NCBI GenBank assembly: GCA_029721515.1
Contig: CM056565.1
Span: 8,806,742 to 8,870,741, forward strand
Reading direction: 5' to 3'
DNA: 64,000 nt
Source: Synanceia verrucosa
Taxonomy: Eukaryota > Chordata > Actinopteri > Perciformes > Synanceiidae
Shown: piece after piece, positions 1 through 12,075 of the stretch
How positions within the stretch are numbered: the first letter of the stretch is position 1
How the letters are laid out: each line of letters begins with the position of its first letter
Translations under genes and position numbers: made by a program
Notes under the pieces: model-generated
Database searches by the model: none
The model's input: only the letters and a program-made list of their open reading frames with translations
What the model was told of the DNA's origin: nothing

Positions 1-411
1 CTCTCAAGTTGGTATCAGAAGAAGGAAAAATGTTCCAGCATCAGGATTTGAGTGAGTTTGACAACAAGAACCAAACAGTGATGTCTGGAGGACTGGATCA
101 GAGCATCTCCAGAACTGTAGCTCTGGTGGGGTGTTCCTGGTCTACAGTGGTCAGGCTCTATCAAAAGTGGTCCAAGGAAGGACCAGTGGTGAACCAGAGA
201 CAGGGTCATGAGAGGACAAGGATCACTGATGCAGGTGGGGAGTGAAGGCTGGTCCTGGTGGTCTGATCCAACAGACCAGAGAAGTTAATGCTGCTGAAGG
301 TATGAAAGAGTCAGATACCACAGAATAAATCTTCAGGGGTCAGAGGTCAGGACTGACAGCAAAAACAGAATATTAAGCAGGTGGACATAATGTTACGCTT
401 GGTTGGTGTAT
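1..411 (+). mobile_element. Tc1-like deletion derivative, right part
   Basis: This is the right-hand part of a degenerate Tc1-family element cut by the window start. Frames at 9-245 encode a fragment of the transposase N-terminal helix-turn-helix region: VALVGCSWSTVVRLYQKWSKEG-like, followed by a basic GHERTR segment. The conserved DDE catalytic part is missing. The sequence jumps instead to a right end reading TATTAAGCAGGTGGACATAA and finishing GGTTGGTGTA near 410. It is closely similar to 60295-60777 and appears to have the same internal deletion, so both look like copies of one non-autonomous family. It carries stops and is not functional. Confidence 0.75.
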
Positions 412-3400
412 GTACGTATAAATTTGCCTTGCGTGCCTTTTCTGTTACGAAAACAGCCTAGAAAAAGTCGTCTTTGACACTTTAAAAGCCCTTCAAGTCA
501 GGGCTACGTTAAAGATGGGTGATTTAGAGTTGGACCAATACAAGAAATCCAGTATAACGGTAAGCTTGTTTGGTTTAGGCCAAGCTGCACCAGGGAGGAA
601 TGAGCAGAGAAGGAAACGAATGAAGGGTGAAAGATGAAACTTTAATGATCCCTCTGGGGAAATCGAGTCATTGCTGCTGTGCAGAAAACAGCAGCCTATA
701 GATAAGAACAGAACAAATGCAGGCAGTTGTCGACAATACCAGCAATTAGAACAAGATAAATACATTAGAGATTACTCCACACATGTGGCGAAAGTGTTCT
801 TAAACAGATTGTGAGGTTATGAGTCAGATTGTTGAATAAATGAGATTGTCAGATGGGAGAATTTAAAGGTAAACAGTGAGGTAAAATGTGTAAGATGTTT
901 GAATGTTTAAAAAAAATAAGGGAAGAGGATAGCAAAGACAGATTGAGCAGAGGAGGCAGTGAGACAGGGAGGACTGTGAAGCAGTCCCCAGCCCTTTTAA
1001 TTGGTAGGAAACAAGAGGTCTCTGAATAAACACCCTGCCACAAGAGAGAGCCGGGCTCATTTCTCCCCCTCCTCGCACTATCCTTCTCCTCCTCCCGAGT
1101 AGTCTGACTGAAGCTAACTCTCAAGTCACACTCCCCTCAGAGCTCTTCCTCCTCCACCTCTCTGCACTTCCCCTTCACTCGTCACCAGCCCCAGCTGTCT
1201 GTCCTCCATCCTCTCCTGTGTATCTGCCCGTTGCTGGGACAACAAAACTAAATACTGTCTCAAGATTTCCAAATATAACAACAAACTGCTCTCAGAGTAG
1301 CTTCGATCCTCCATGTCTGCACCTATACCACTCCCTCCATCTCTCTTTTTGTCTCTTCTCACTGCTGGCCTTCAGTCTTCCCCTTATTTCTGCTTTTCTC
1401 CCTAATTATCTCACAGAGGACGAGGTAGCCCCTACCATCCCCCCAACACCTCTACTACTACTACTACAGCCCTGCTACCCTGATGAATAATTTCACGTTT
1501 CTAGAGCCTTCTCTTTCGCTCATCCTCAAATTGATTATTGCACAGAAAGCACAGCTAAAAGAGCAGCCCGCTGGGTAATTTGTCTTTCTGACGAGGAGAG
1601 TTCGCGGATAGGTGTGTGTGTGTATGGTGGGGGAAGCAGAGGGCTAAAAATTATATGCAAAGGGAAGAGAGAAAAACGTGATTATACAAAAAAAAGATAT
1701 TGGATGCTTCGCTCTGGTCTCGTTTCTGATAGCTCATTCTGTTTGATGTTGTGGTCAGGGGCACAATTGGAGATATTTGCATGTGAAAATGTTGCTCAAA
1801 AAAGTGAGCAAAGTGAGAGAGGCACATCCCTGAGAAGCATCCATAATTACATGAAGCACATTTTGGAAAGCTGATGCAGGCGCTCCGTTATCCTCTTTCT
1901 CCATCCCCTCACTGCAAATCCCCATCACAAACACTGCCTCAGCCCTGTGGCTGTTATTCATCCGTCAGTGTTTGGTTTCACGTAAATATGGCCAACTGAT
2001 ATTGCCGTGGGACGATGCCAGCCAGCCTCCAGGTGTTTCCAATCTCCACGTCAATGGCACTCCCATTGGTTGGTGCGTGAGGCTCCAGTGATGACAGGGG
2101 ACAGAAAGGTTATCATTTGGGCACCACAGTAGGGATCACTAAGTGAGTGTGCATGTGCAGACGCCTTGCCGTATCATTAGCATGAGGTATGGCATGAACA
2201 AGCTCTGTCTGACTAAGCCTCTCTGCAACATTATAGGTGTCTCACCTGGCTGGATGGGAGCAAGTTAGCAGGCCAAGATGAGGTCAATAGCATGCATCAT
2301 TGTCAGTTTTGGTTGAGGCAAGTGCACAACTGAATGTTTTTGTTCGTGGTTTGTTGGCATAGGCCTGCAGCACTGATTCCCCACCTAGAGCAAAGTAAGC
2401 TGATTCAGCCCCCCACCAGCTCTCCTCTCATCTCTTGCTTCATGTACGGTACTGTATAACCCTCATCACTTTTCATTCTCCCTCGTGTTTTTCCATCTTC
2501 TGACTTCAATCTCTGCTTACTCTCATCTCCTTTGTTTCTTCAGAGTTCTATCTCACCAACTCTCAAGGCTTCACTCCTCCCCATCTCCCTTTTTCTTCTC
2601 TCCTGCTTCAAACCTGCTCTTGAATCTTTCAGCAATGCTACAGTTTCCTGATTTTTTTTTTTTTTAGGCCCACACGCTTCCCCTCTTTTTTCTCTCCTAG
2701 TTCTGTTGTGCATTCTCCAACCCCCCGAAGAAAAACCTCCTAATGGATCCCATGTCAGCAGAATACCAGAGTGAAACCACACAACTGCACTGTGGCTTCG
2801 TGTCTGTCTCAGCCTCGGCGTCTCTCTCTCTTCTGTGTATGCATGAAAAAGAACAGAAAAACTGCTGGCTGAACATTAAAATTACTTCATAAAGCTGAAA
2901 TAAATAAGAATACAGGTGTATATTATATTACATGGTGATCAACACTGATTCTGCTTTTGTTTGTTCCTTTATTCGATGACGACTTTGGCTTATTTGATTA
3001 TAAGAGGTCATTTTTGTGGTTTTATATTGCTGAAGGATACTCCTGTATCCTAGCCATGGAAGCCATCACACAACATGATAATTACCCACTTCTTATAGGG
3101 TCCAAAGACATTGCTGTTGCTTCTGGTAAACTCAGCACTTACTGCATGAGAAGATTTCCCCCCCACCATTTTGTGCCACAACTTGTATCCCTGAGGAAAT
3201 TATAGGGGGAATGTGCTTAATAAACAATCCTGTCTCCAAGAAATGAGGGATATATGCAGCTAATTTGCAAAAACGAGTATGTTTTGTCAGAAACCTAATG
3301 CTGTCTGGTATATATTTTTTTTCCATTGACATAATGAGAAAATGTTAATTAACACAATACAGCAAGGTGCCAAATGTTGGTCATTGACAACATAAAGTAT

Positions 3401-6400
3401 CTGCTCCTACAATACATTCTCTGCATGTAAAGCAGGATTAAACTTAATGGTTATGTTTAGGCAACTCAGAGTACTTGGTTAAGTTTGGGGAAGGATCGTG
3501 GTTTGGGTGAAATGTTGACAGAATCAACAATAACAGAAAAGTGAAGCCACAATCATTCCTGTAACCGTATGCAGGAACGATGACACTTTCTCTGTGTTTG
3601 TCGCTAATGTGACACAATAAAGGAGACATTCTGATACACAAAGAACTACTGTCATTTTCAAAAGATAAAGAATGCTCTTAGATGAGTGGTTTGTCTCTAC
3701 TTATTGTCTGATAATACATTATAGCGTGTGATTTATCCTTTAAATGTGGAAAGGAAGCGAGGCTTTAAATGAACCACTTTGCCAGTCTTTTTTTTTTAAA
3801 TTTGATCAACAATGTGCTGCAGTCTTTAACTTTTCTTTTGCCTTTTTCTCTCCTTTGTTGTAGTGAGCCAATAGTGGACTCACAGGGTGCTGCAGTGTGA
3901 TAGACGAACCCGATAAGGCACTGATGGGGACAAACTGACACATCTCTGCTGGGCTCTGCACTCTACAGGTATGCGTGGTATCCCAGGCAAGGCCAGGCAG
4001 TGACAAATGGACCCAATTTCCATTTATTTATCTGTGTGTTGTGTGGACCACAGAACACATGCTGGTGTGCCCCCCCCCATAAATCTTTATCCTGTTAACA
4101 CAACACCAATAAAGTGACACATTAGCCCTCCCAAGCAGGAGACTAATCAAGCACACTGTCACACAAGAACATTGTCGCGTTTGCTGTGAAATTACTGGGA
4201 AATACACATCAAGCAGGCAATTATTAAATCACTGCAGACAAGTGACCTCACTCAACTGCACAAGCAAATAATACATACATAAATAACATTCGCTAGTAAA
4301 CAACTCAGGAAAGCAAAATGGAAAGGATGCACTCAGGAGAATAAATCAGGGCCTAAAGCCACCTCACTTATAACACAATAATAAGTTTCTGCTGTGGAGC
4401 TGGAGGGGGCTGGTAGGGGTCAGGGGTGAGGGAAGGCACACATTTATACTGTTTAGGATTGATAAGGCCTGGAAATAGCTGAGAGAGGCACCCACTTCTA
4501 GAGGGACGAGTCTCCTGCCAGTTTGTTAGAGACTCCCAGCAGGCTCAGTGTGACGGCCTCATTTGACATGACGCCCCCCCTCTCTTACACAGACATCTAC
4601 ATCATCATCAGCAGCCAATCTGACTGTCCCATCTACAAACACTAGACTTGATTTAATATTTCCGTCTCTACAGGCCCCTCTCGATGTGCTGCACAAAAAC
4701 AAACACACACCCCTTCTCTATTACTGACATTTACATGGACCCCTGTAAACTACCCCTGCTGATTTTGTCATATTACCTGGCAGAACACCAACAGATTTTT
4801 TTTTTTTTTTTGCGCAGCGTCAAGCAGCCAGTGGTGTGAATTGTTGAGCCGCTGGATTTAATTAGTGCCGCACCCATATGGATTAGCGGAGAAGACAGGC
4901 ACACTCACGAGAACAGAAAGTATGTCACATTCCCACCTGATCAGCTCTTAACATTGCCCTTGGTGGCATGCGTACAGAGACGCATACATGAATACGCACA
5001 CAAGAGGTGGGGTGGAGGCTCTGTAGCTTTGTAATCAGGTGATTTCTTCCCCATAAATTTAATTGGTTTTAGCAGCAGTGCAAAGAAAACGTTAAGGTTG
5101 GCTTGCTGCACCATGTGTACAGAGACAGCTGCTGTGATGGGCAGGAGGCAGGGAGGAAGCAAAGGGAACATACTGCTAAATGGATTATTTTAAAAACCAG
5201 CCAGGTTGATAAACAACATACTGCCATCCTGGCAACAGAGAGACATGCAGATGGATGGAAGACACAAATGCTTGCACCATTCGCTTCGCCTCTCATTCAC
5301 TTCCACTGAATCCCACTTTCTATGTCGTACTATATGATAACACTGCAGTGTACAAAATACTGTAAATTAGCAAGGTTTAGTTTTTATTGATGCCCTATTG
5401 CAGTAAAGTTACTTGCTACAGCAGCATAAACAAGTTATAGTAAGAAAAATAACAAAAACAACAATCAGGAAATAATAGAATAAGTAATAAAAATAATTTT
5501 TTACAGTTTGTACTGAAAAAAAATCTGATGGCAAAAGAAATTAAATAGATAAATAAAATGTATTAAAATTGTTTAGACTATGGATATGATGAAGTATGAA
5601 GTATAAAAATGGACACAAAATAAAACAATGAAAGTGTGTGCTAACAAGTATTATTAGTATTAAAAACATGAGATCATGTCACGGTCTTAGTGAAAAGTAC
5701 AAACTAGATTAATCACCTTTTTGTTGTATTCCTCTAACAACTTTCCAGAAATTCCCTGAGAACATTCTTGAGATGGACCAGATGTAAGTACAAACAGACA
5801 TAAAGACAACAAGAAAACATGCCTCTTGCCACGTCACCAATGGGGAGGCATAATAAAATGAACTGGACTGAATTGAAATGTAGCCATACTTTAACACCTA
5901 AGAGCTGCAATTTACAAATTATACTGTGATCTACTGAAACATTGACAGTAATGTACAAATGAATGAAGAAGAAAGCCAAGAGTTTACCTTTCCTTATAGC
6001 CATATAATTCACTTCTAAAATGAGTGAGAAGAGTTAAGGATAGGACTCCATTAAACGTCATCTTAAGGCCAGCCCAGAAGTGAAATTATGCACTCCTCTT
6101 GGAATTACTATCACTGATTAATCTGCTACCTGAATGCACCATGCCATTTCCACATTTCTGTCCAACAATAGCCTCAATGCACAAGCCTAATGGAGTCATC
6201 AATGATGCGTTACAGCCTGTGAAAAGAGCTGTAATAAGGTAATAGGGTTTGGTTATTCTTTACCCTTACTAAGGTTCTTTAAACTGAAATGTGGTATTTA
6301 GTTTGAGCTGTATAAATAGTGAATAATGCATAGCGATATATGCTACGTAATGTGATGGTGGTTAAGGCATTTTGCATAGTTAAGCTCTGTTTGAATAATG

Positions 6401-8375
6401 GCGTAATCCGCTGCAATTATGGATAGATATCTTATAATTAGCTCACTGTAATCCCTCCAGCTGCCTTCCTCTTAGTAGACTCAGCACTGTCTGGATCCAA
6501 GTAGGAAGAAATGAGAAAGTTAGGGATAGGATAACCCTTCTGTCTGGGAAGACATTTCATGGCATTGTGGACTCAGATGAAATGTTGTCCTTCGCAGTCT
6601 GTGGAGAGAGATTCTTTTGTGTCTCTGAAGGCTCCGTGGAGAAAAAAAATTACATGTAGAGGAAAGAATCAGGGTTGAGTCAAGGTCAGTGTTAATTATC
6701 ATTTCCGCTTCAGTTGTGTAGCATCTTCACCTCCCACACAATACACCACTGAGCTCAACATAATACCAAGGTATTCTGTCTAGCCATGGTTGACTTCCAT
6801 TTCCTTAATTTCAACACACGGCCTCATGTGGCAGCATGTGTCTAAATTAATTGGTTTGTTGTTGGACACGCCGTTTTTTTCCGCTCCGCTTGACACAAAT
6901 ATGCAGCTGCTTGGGGGTTTGAATGGAAAGTGGGAGGTCAACAAACGTTTGCAGAAGACATCGAGTAATTTCCAAGGCAAGCAAGTGAGATTTACTCGGA
7001 CTGAAACCCTTGATTAGGCCCAGTAGGTGTCTGTGCTGAAGGTAGCCCAGCATCCATTGAAGCGCACTGACGAACATGCATGGGCTGTTAAAGTCCCAGA
7101 ATTTGTGAGCTTGTTGTTCCTTTCAGGAACCAGATGGGAGTGACGGAGAGAGCTATTAAACATGGCAGACTGTGTATACTGTAAACAACGTACAGCATGT
7201 TCCCTGCTGTGTGTTCATGGGAGTGTGAAGCTTCCAGCATTTCTTCCTCCCAGAAGCAATTTGGTACTGGAGTCATCTAGCTGTGCTGCTCCTCACAGCA
7301 CACACACACTCAGAGAGGATGCATTAACATCTATTACTGCTATGTGTCTATTCTCAGTACATACAGGTGGCCTAAATAGAAGAATTTTCTTTGAGAAAAA
7401 AGGAAAGTATCTGACTTCAACAACTACCTGTCTTCTTTTGCTCATTTTTTAAAAAGGTCAATTCACTTAAGTTATGAAAAAATTTCCTCATTTAGCGTTC
7501 ATGGTATTTCCAGACGAACTAGTCACCTTGAACGATTTTTAATGGAACTACTTTCCCATAAAATAACTGTCTCAATGGAAACAATTGAGAGTATGGTTTT
7601 ATTATCCACAGTAAATGAAGACTGTTTCTGGAGAGAGACGTTGCCATTGAACATGGCTTTGTGTAGTCACCATCTGAAACTGTGTGGGTACATCTCAAAT
7701 ATGGCAAGATACTAAATAGGAAATAAATGACCTTTTAATTCAATTCATTATTATGGTTAAAATGGAAAAAATGAAAACCTCCTATTGATTGGTCAGGCAC
7801 AAACACAATACATTCTGCATGACATCTCCATTAGAGTCAAAGGTGGAGAAGACAACAAAAAATACACACAACTTAAGTGCATCATAACACATTGGTTATG
7901 GAATTAATCTGCAGATGCTCAGGTGACCAACCTTTTCTGTAGATGTCAGTTTTTGAGGCACTACAGCAGTGGTCTGCAACAAACTGGGCGAGGCTGCTTA
8001 TAGCCTAGCTGAATAACAGAAATGCCTTTTGCAATTTGGACAACTGTTCATCACTTTTGACCGGCCAACTATGAATTACCACAACTATGAAAGGTCTTTG
8101 AGCACTCAGTCATATATGTGCACAAAAAGTATTAGGCTGATAGATCCTATAGTATGCAAGATTAGCCATAGACAGACAGATACACATGATCTCCCCCCTA
8201 TGCTTACACTCAAAAACACGATAAAACACTAAATCTGAGGTCCTCAAAACAAGTGAAATTAACAGTCCATGAAGCAAGATAATTTCAATAATTTTAATAA
8301 TTTCTTGACAAGATTTCTTGAATTAAGATTGTTAAATCTAGAAATAAAATGCTGGTTTTGATAATAATTTTTAAT

Positions 8376-8596
8376 AATAATAATCAGCTAATAATAATAA
8401 TTTGTCATATACACAAAAGTTGCTCTCTGCATTTAACCCATGCCTCAGCAGGGAGCAGTGGTACCATGTAAGGCGCCGAGGGAACAACAGGGTCCAGCGT
8501 CTGGCTCAGGGACACTTTGGCAGCAGAAAGCAGGATCGAACCCGTGACCTTGAGGTTCAAGGACGACCACTCTACCAACTGAGCTAGAGCCACACC
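8376..8596 (-). mobile_element. tRNA-derived SINE
   Basis: On the minus strand the element starts with a tRNA-like head: GGTGTGGCTCTAGCTCAGTT, with an A box at 8575-8586 (TAGCTCAGTTGG) and a B box at 8533-8542 (GGTTCGATCC). The body includes CAAAGTGTCCCTGAGCCAGA and GGCGCCTTACATGGTACCAC, followed by ATGGGTTAAATGCAGAGAGC. It ends in an (ATT)n-type tail at about 8376-8402. Head, unrelated body and simple-repeat tail are diagnostic of a tRNA-derived SINE. It is oriented in the same sense as robo1. A true tRNA gene is excluded by the missing acceptor-stem complement and the long body. Confidence 0.85.
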
Positions 8597-9241
8597 CTGA
8601 TGTTAAGGGATGCTAGTTGTAAGATTAGAGTACTTAAAATGTAACTTTTTAAAGACCCCAACTTTGTGAAACACACTAAATACAAGCAGAAAATAAGCAG
8701 AAAATGTGTTTGTGTGACTCTTGAATCAAGCAACTTGAGTTTGTTACTATATAAAAAAAATATTTATTTGATGAGACTTTGGAGGAGAGATGTAATATAT
8801 CTTATTTACCTCATTTAAGCTTTCTTGAGACAAAAAGATAAGGTTGTGCTTGATTTAAAATTATTGTCTAAAGTTGAATACTTAAAATAAGAAATTAACT
8901 CATGTTTTAACCCCTAACCCTTTCATCTTGCTAAGAAGCAAATACAGTAATTTGCAGTGTACACATGATTCAATTAATTAGTTATGAGTTTATGACCAGT
9001 GGAATCAAAGAGGAAATCAAACAGGATTTAATTCATATCTATTAGTTAATAATGGATACTCTCATCCTTTGCCTTCCCCCCCTATATCTCTCGCTCCATC
9101 CCTCCCCACTATCCAACACTACCTCCATCCCCCATGGCAACACGAGGCGGGCAACACGATCCGCTCTATTATAGAACCTCTAGAGATATCTGCCTTCTCA
9201 GCATGCAGCGGTGCTAGAGAGGGTGAAACAGATACACACAC

Positions 9242-9244
<3 letters not shown>

Positions 9245-9277
<33 letters not shown>
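9245..9277. repeat. (AC)n microsatellite
   Basis: Uninterrupted AC dinucleotide run. Confidence 0.97.
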
Positions 9278-9279
<2 letters not shown>

Positions 9280-10488
9280 GGATATCTCAGGTCTGAGATA
9301 ATCAATGCCAACAGAGCCGCAGCAGATAGAGGGAGTGCAGAGAGGCAAGGCCAAGTTCTACTCAAACAAGCAAAACCCAGAAAGAAAATACACTGAGAAG
9401 GGGAAATCTGAGTGCCTTGACCTTACAATTCTCTTGTCTGTGTACTGTACAGTATGTTTCACATAAATTCTTTAGACCTTATTGATTATTTACTGTATCA
9501 GCTTATTAAAAAGATAACACATGCAGGTAAAGGCACACTGTGTTTGAGAAAAAAATCTGCAGATGCTTATATATAAATGCATGGAAAAAAAATATGAAAA
9601 CCTCCAAGTAAAGCTGATGCACTGTCTCAGCCTGTGTCCACGATATATATTTTTGCTTGTTACACAAACTCTGAAACTGATGCGTGCCAAAAACAACAAC
9701 ACATGGCTTCAACATATATTCTATTTATAAATGGCACTTTGTATGAGTGAGAGAGAAGAGGCGGAAGTGAGAATATAAGACATCAGACTGACAGCGTTCC
9801 CACATCACACTCACTGTCTCTGCACACACTGTCAACAAACCTCAAGGAAAGGCTGACAAGACACGCAGGTGTCCGATGGCTATTAGTGTAGAAACTCTCT
9901 TGTCTGTCAGTGGGAAAAAGCAGTTAAGTGAAGCAGCTGTCAATTAAATAACCAACTCATCTTGAGTCTTTTCACACATCAAAATACAGAGTGGACACAA
10001 AAAGATGTGTGCGCGCCTGCGGTGGGTGTGTATGTTTTACGGCCTGTCAACATTATGGTGCAGGACCTTCAGCAACACATTTCTCATGGCATATTATGAC
10101 ATACATATATTTGGCAGGCCATGAGAGGGTCTGTATCAAAAACCGTCAGGCAATAAAACAGCACAGCAGCAAAGGTGAATGTCATGTGCAGAAATCCTGA
10201 AGCTATTTATTCACAGCTTTGATAATAATCCACTGAAAATGGTTGGTGAGATTATTGCACTATTTTAAAAAGGTCCATGGCCCGACACATCAGAAGAGAT
10301 GAGCTTGTGGGAATCCAAGTACGATCAATCCAATTATCAGTTGTGTTATGAATCCTAGATCACTTCACTCACTCCAATCAAATTCAGTGAGCCTAAAATT
10401 AGCCAGCTCAGCTTAAAGGCATCGGGGATAACATGTATGATTGAAGCCTGGAAAGGAATATCCTTCATATACTATATGTTTATACATA

Positions 10489-12075
10489 CAGTCATGGTCA
10501 AAAGTTTACATACACTTGTAAAGAACGTAATGACATGGCTGTCTTGAGTTTCCAGTTATTTCTACAACTCTGATTTTTCTCTGATAGAGTGACTGGAACA
10601 GATACTTCTTTGTCACAAAAAACATTTATGAAGTTTGGTTCTTTTATGACTTTATTATGGGTCAGCTGAAAATGTGACCAAATCTGCTGGATCAAAAATA
10701 TACATACAGCAACACGAATTAGCAATTCTGGTGACTTAGAAAGTTGTGTGAATGAAATGAGCTTCATAGCATGGCCTCTTAACTTCTTGTGAGTGATCAT
10801 GAGTGACTACAGCTGGTGACTTCTCTGAGGCCATTTAAATAGGGCTCATTGGATACAAACGCCCCCAAACGCTACAATGGAAAAGTCAAAGGAGCTCAGC
10901 ACGGATCTGAAAAAGCAAATCATTGACTTGAACAAGTCAGGAAAGTCACTTGGAGCCATTTCAAAGCAGCTGCAGGTCCCAAGAGCAACAGTGCAAACAA
11001 TTGTTTGTAAGTATAAAGTGCATGGCACTGTTTTGTCACTGCCACGATCAGGAACAAAATGCAAGCTATCACCTGCTGCTGATAGAAAATTGGTCAGGAG
11101 GATGGAGAGTCAACTGAGAACCACCAAAAAGCAGATCTGCCAAGAATTAGAAGCTGCTGGAACACAGGTGTCAGTGTCCACAGTCAAGTGTGTTTTGCAT
11201 CGTCATGGACTGAGAGGCTGCCGAGCAAGAAGGAAGGAAGCCCTTGATCCAAAAGCAGCACCTTAAGGCTCGACTGAAGTTTGCTGCTGATCACGTGGAC
11301 AAAGATAAGACCTTCTGGAAAGTTCTGTGGTCAGATGAAACAAAAATCAAGCTGTTTGGCCAAAATGCCCAGCAATATATTTGGAGGAGAAAAGGTGAGG
11401 TCTTTAACACCATACCTCCCGTCAAGCACGGTGGTGGTAGTATTATGCTGTGGGGCTGTTTTGCTGCCAATGGAACTGGTGCTTTAAAGAGAGTAAACGT
11501 GATAATGAAGGAGTATTACCTTCAAATTCTTCAAGATAACCTAAAATCATCAGCCTGAAGGTTGGGTCTTGTGCACAGTTGGGTGTTCCAACAGGACAAT
11601 GACCCCAAACACACATCAAAAGTGGTAATGGAATGGCTAAATCAGGCTAGAATTAAGGTTTTAGAATGGCCTTCCCAAAGTCCTGATTTAAACCCTATTG
11701 AGAACATGTGGACAATGCTGAAGAAACAAGTCCATGTCAGAAAGCCGACAAATTTAACTGAACTGCACCAATTCTGTCAAGAGGAGTGGTCAAAGATTCA
11801 ACCAGAAGCTTGTGGATGGCTACCAAAAGGGACATGTAACCAAATATTAGCATTGCTGTATGTATATTTTTGACCCAGCAGATTTGGTCACATTTTCAGT
11901 TGACCCATAATAAAGTCATAAAGAACCAAACTTCATGAATGTTTTTTGTAACAAAGAAGTATCTGTTCCAATCACTCTATCAGAGAAAAATCAGAGTTGT
12001 AGAAATAACTGGAAACTCAAGAGAGCCATGACATTATGTTCTTTACAAGTGTATGTAAACTTTCTACCACGACTG
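10489..12075 (+). mobile_element. Tc1-like transposon with IR/DR termini
   Basis: This 1587-bp element is flanked by TA on both sides (10487-10488, 12076-12077). It has long inverted repeats of about 223 bp: left 10489-10712, right 11853-12075. Each arm carries two copies of a direct repeat, an outer one (GGTCAAAAGTTTACATACA at about 10497) and an inner one (GGATCAAAAATATACATACA at about 10689). This IR/DR layout is that of Sleeping Beauty-type fish Tc1 elements. The arms agree closely, with a few substitutions such as TGGTCAAAA versus TGGTAGAAA near the tips. Between them lies one broken transposase gene on the plus strand. Confidence 0.93.
10877..11850 (+). pseudogene. Tc1-like transposase, inactivated
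   Basis: The relic starts MEKSKELSTDLKKQIIDLNK and keeps the N-terminal bipartite helix-turn-helix DNA-binding region (KSLGAISKQLQVPRATVQTI). After a basic stretch (RRK at about 11236) the frame shifts by one. It resumes as LIQKQHLKARLKFAADHVDK with the first catalytic Asp in WSDETKIKLFG. A TGA at 11556-11558 interrupts it; this looks like a C-to-T change in an Arg CGA codon. Downstream the same frame holds the second Asp (FQQDNDPKHTSK) and the Glu of the DD34E triad (SPDLNPIENMW). A further frame break near 11800 displaces the last codons, which are still readable in another frame up to a TAG at 11848. All three catalytic residues are present, but at least three lesions make it non-functional. 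Confidence 0.92.

Noticed and set aside
8533..8596. A tRNA gene on the minus strand
   Set aside because: The A and B boxes are present, but there is no complementary acceptor stem and the sequence continues into a SINE body and tail.
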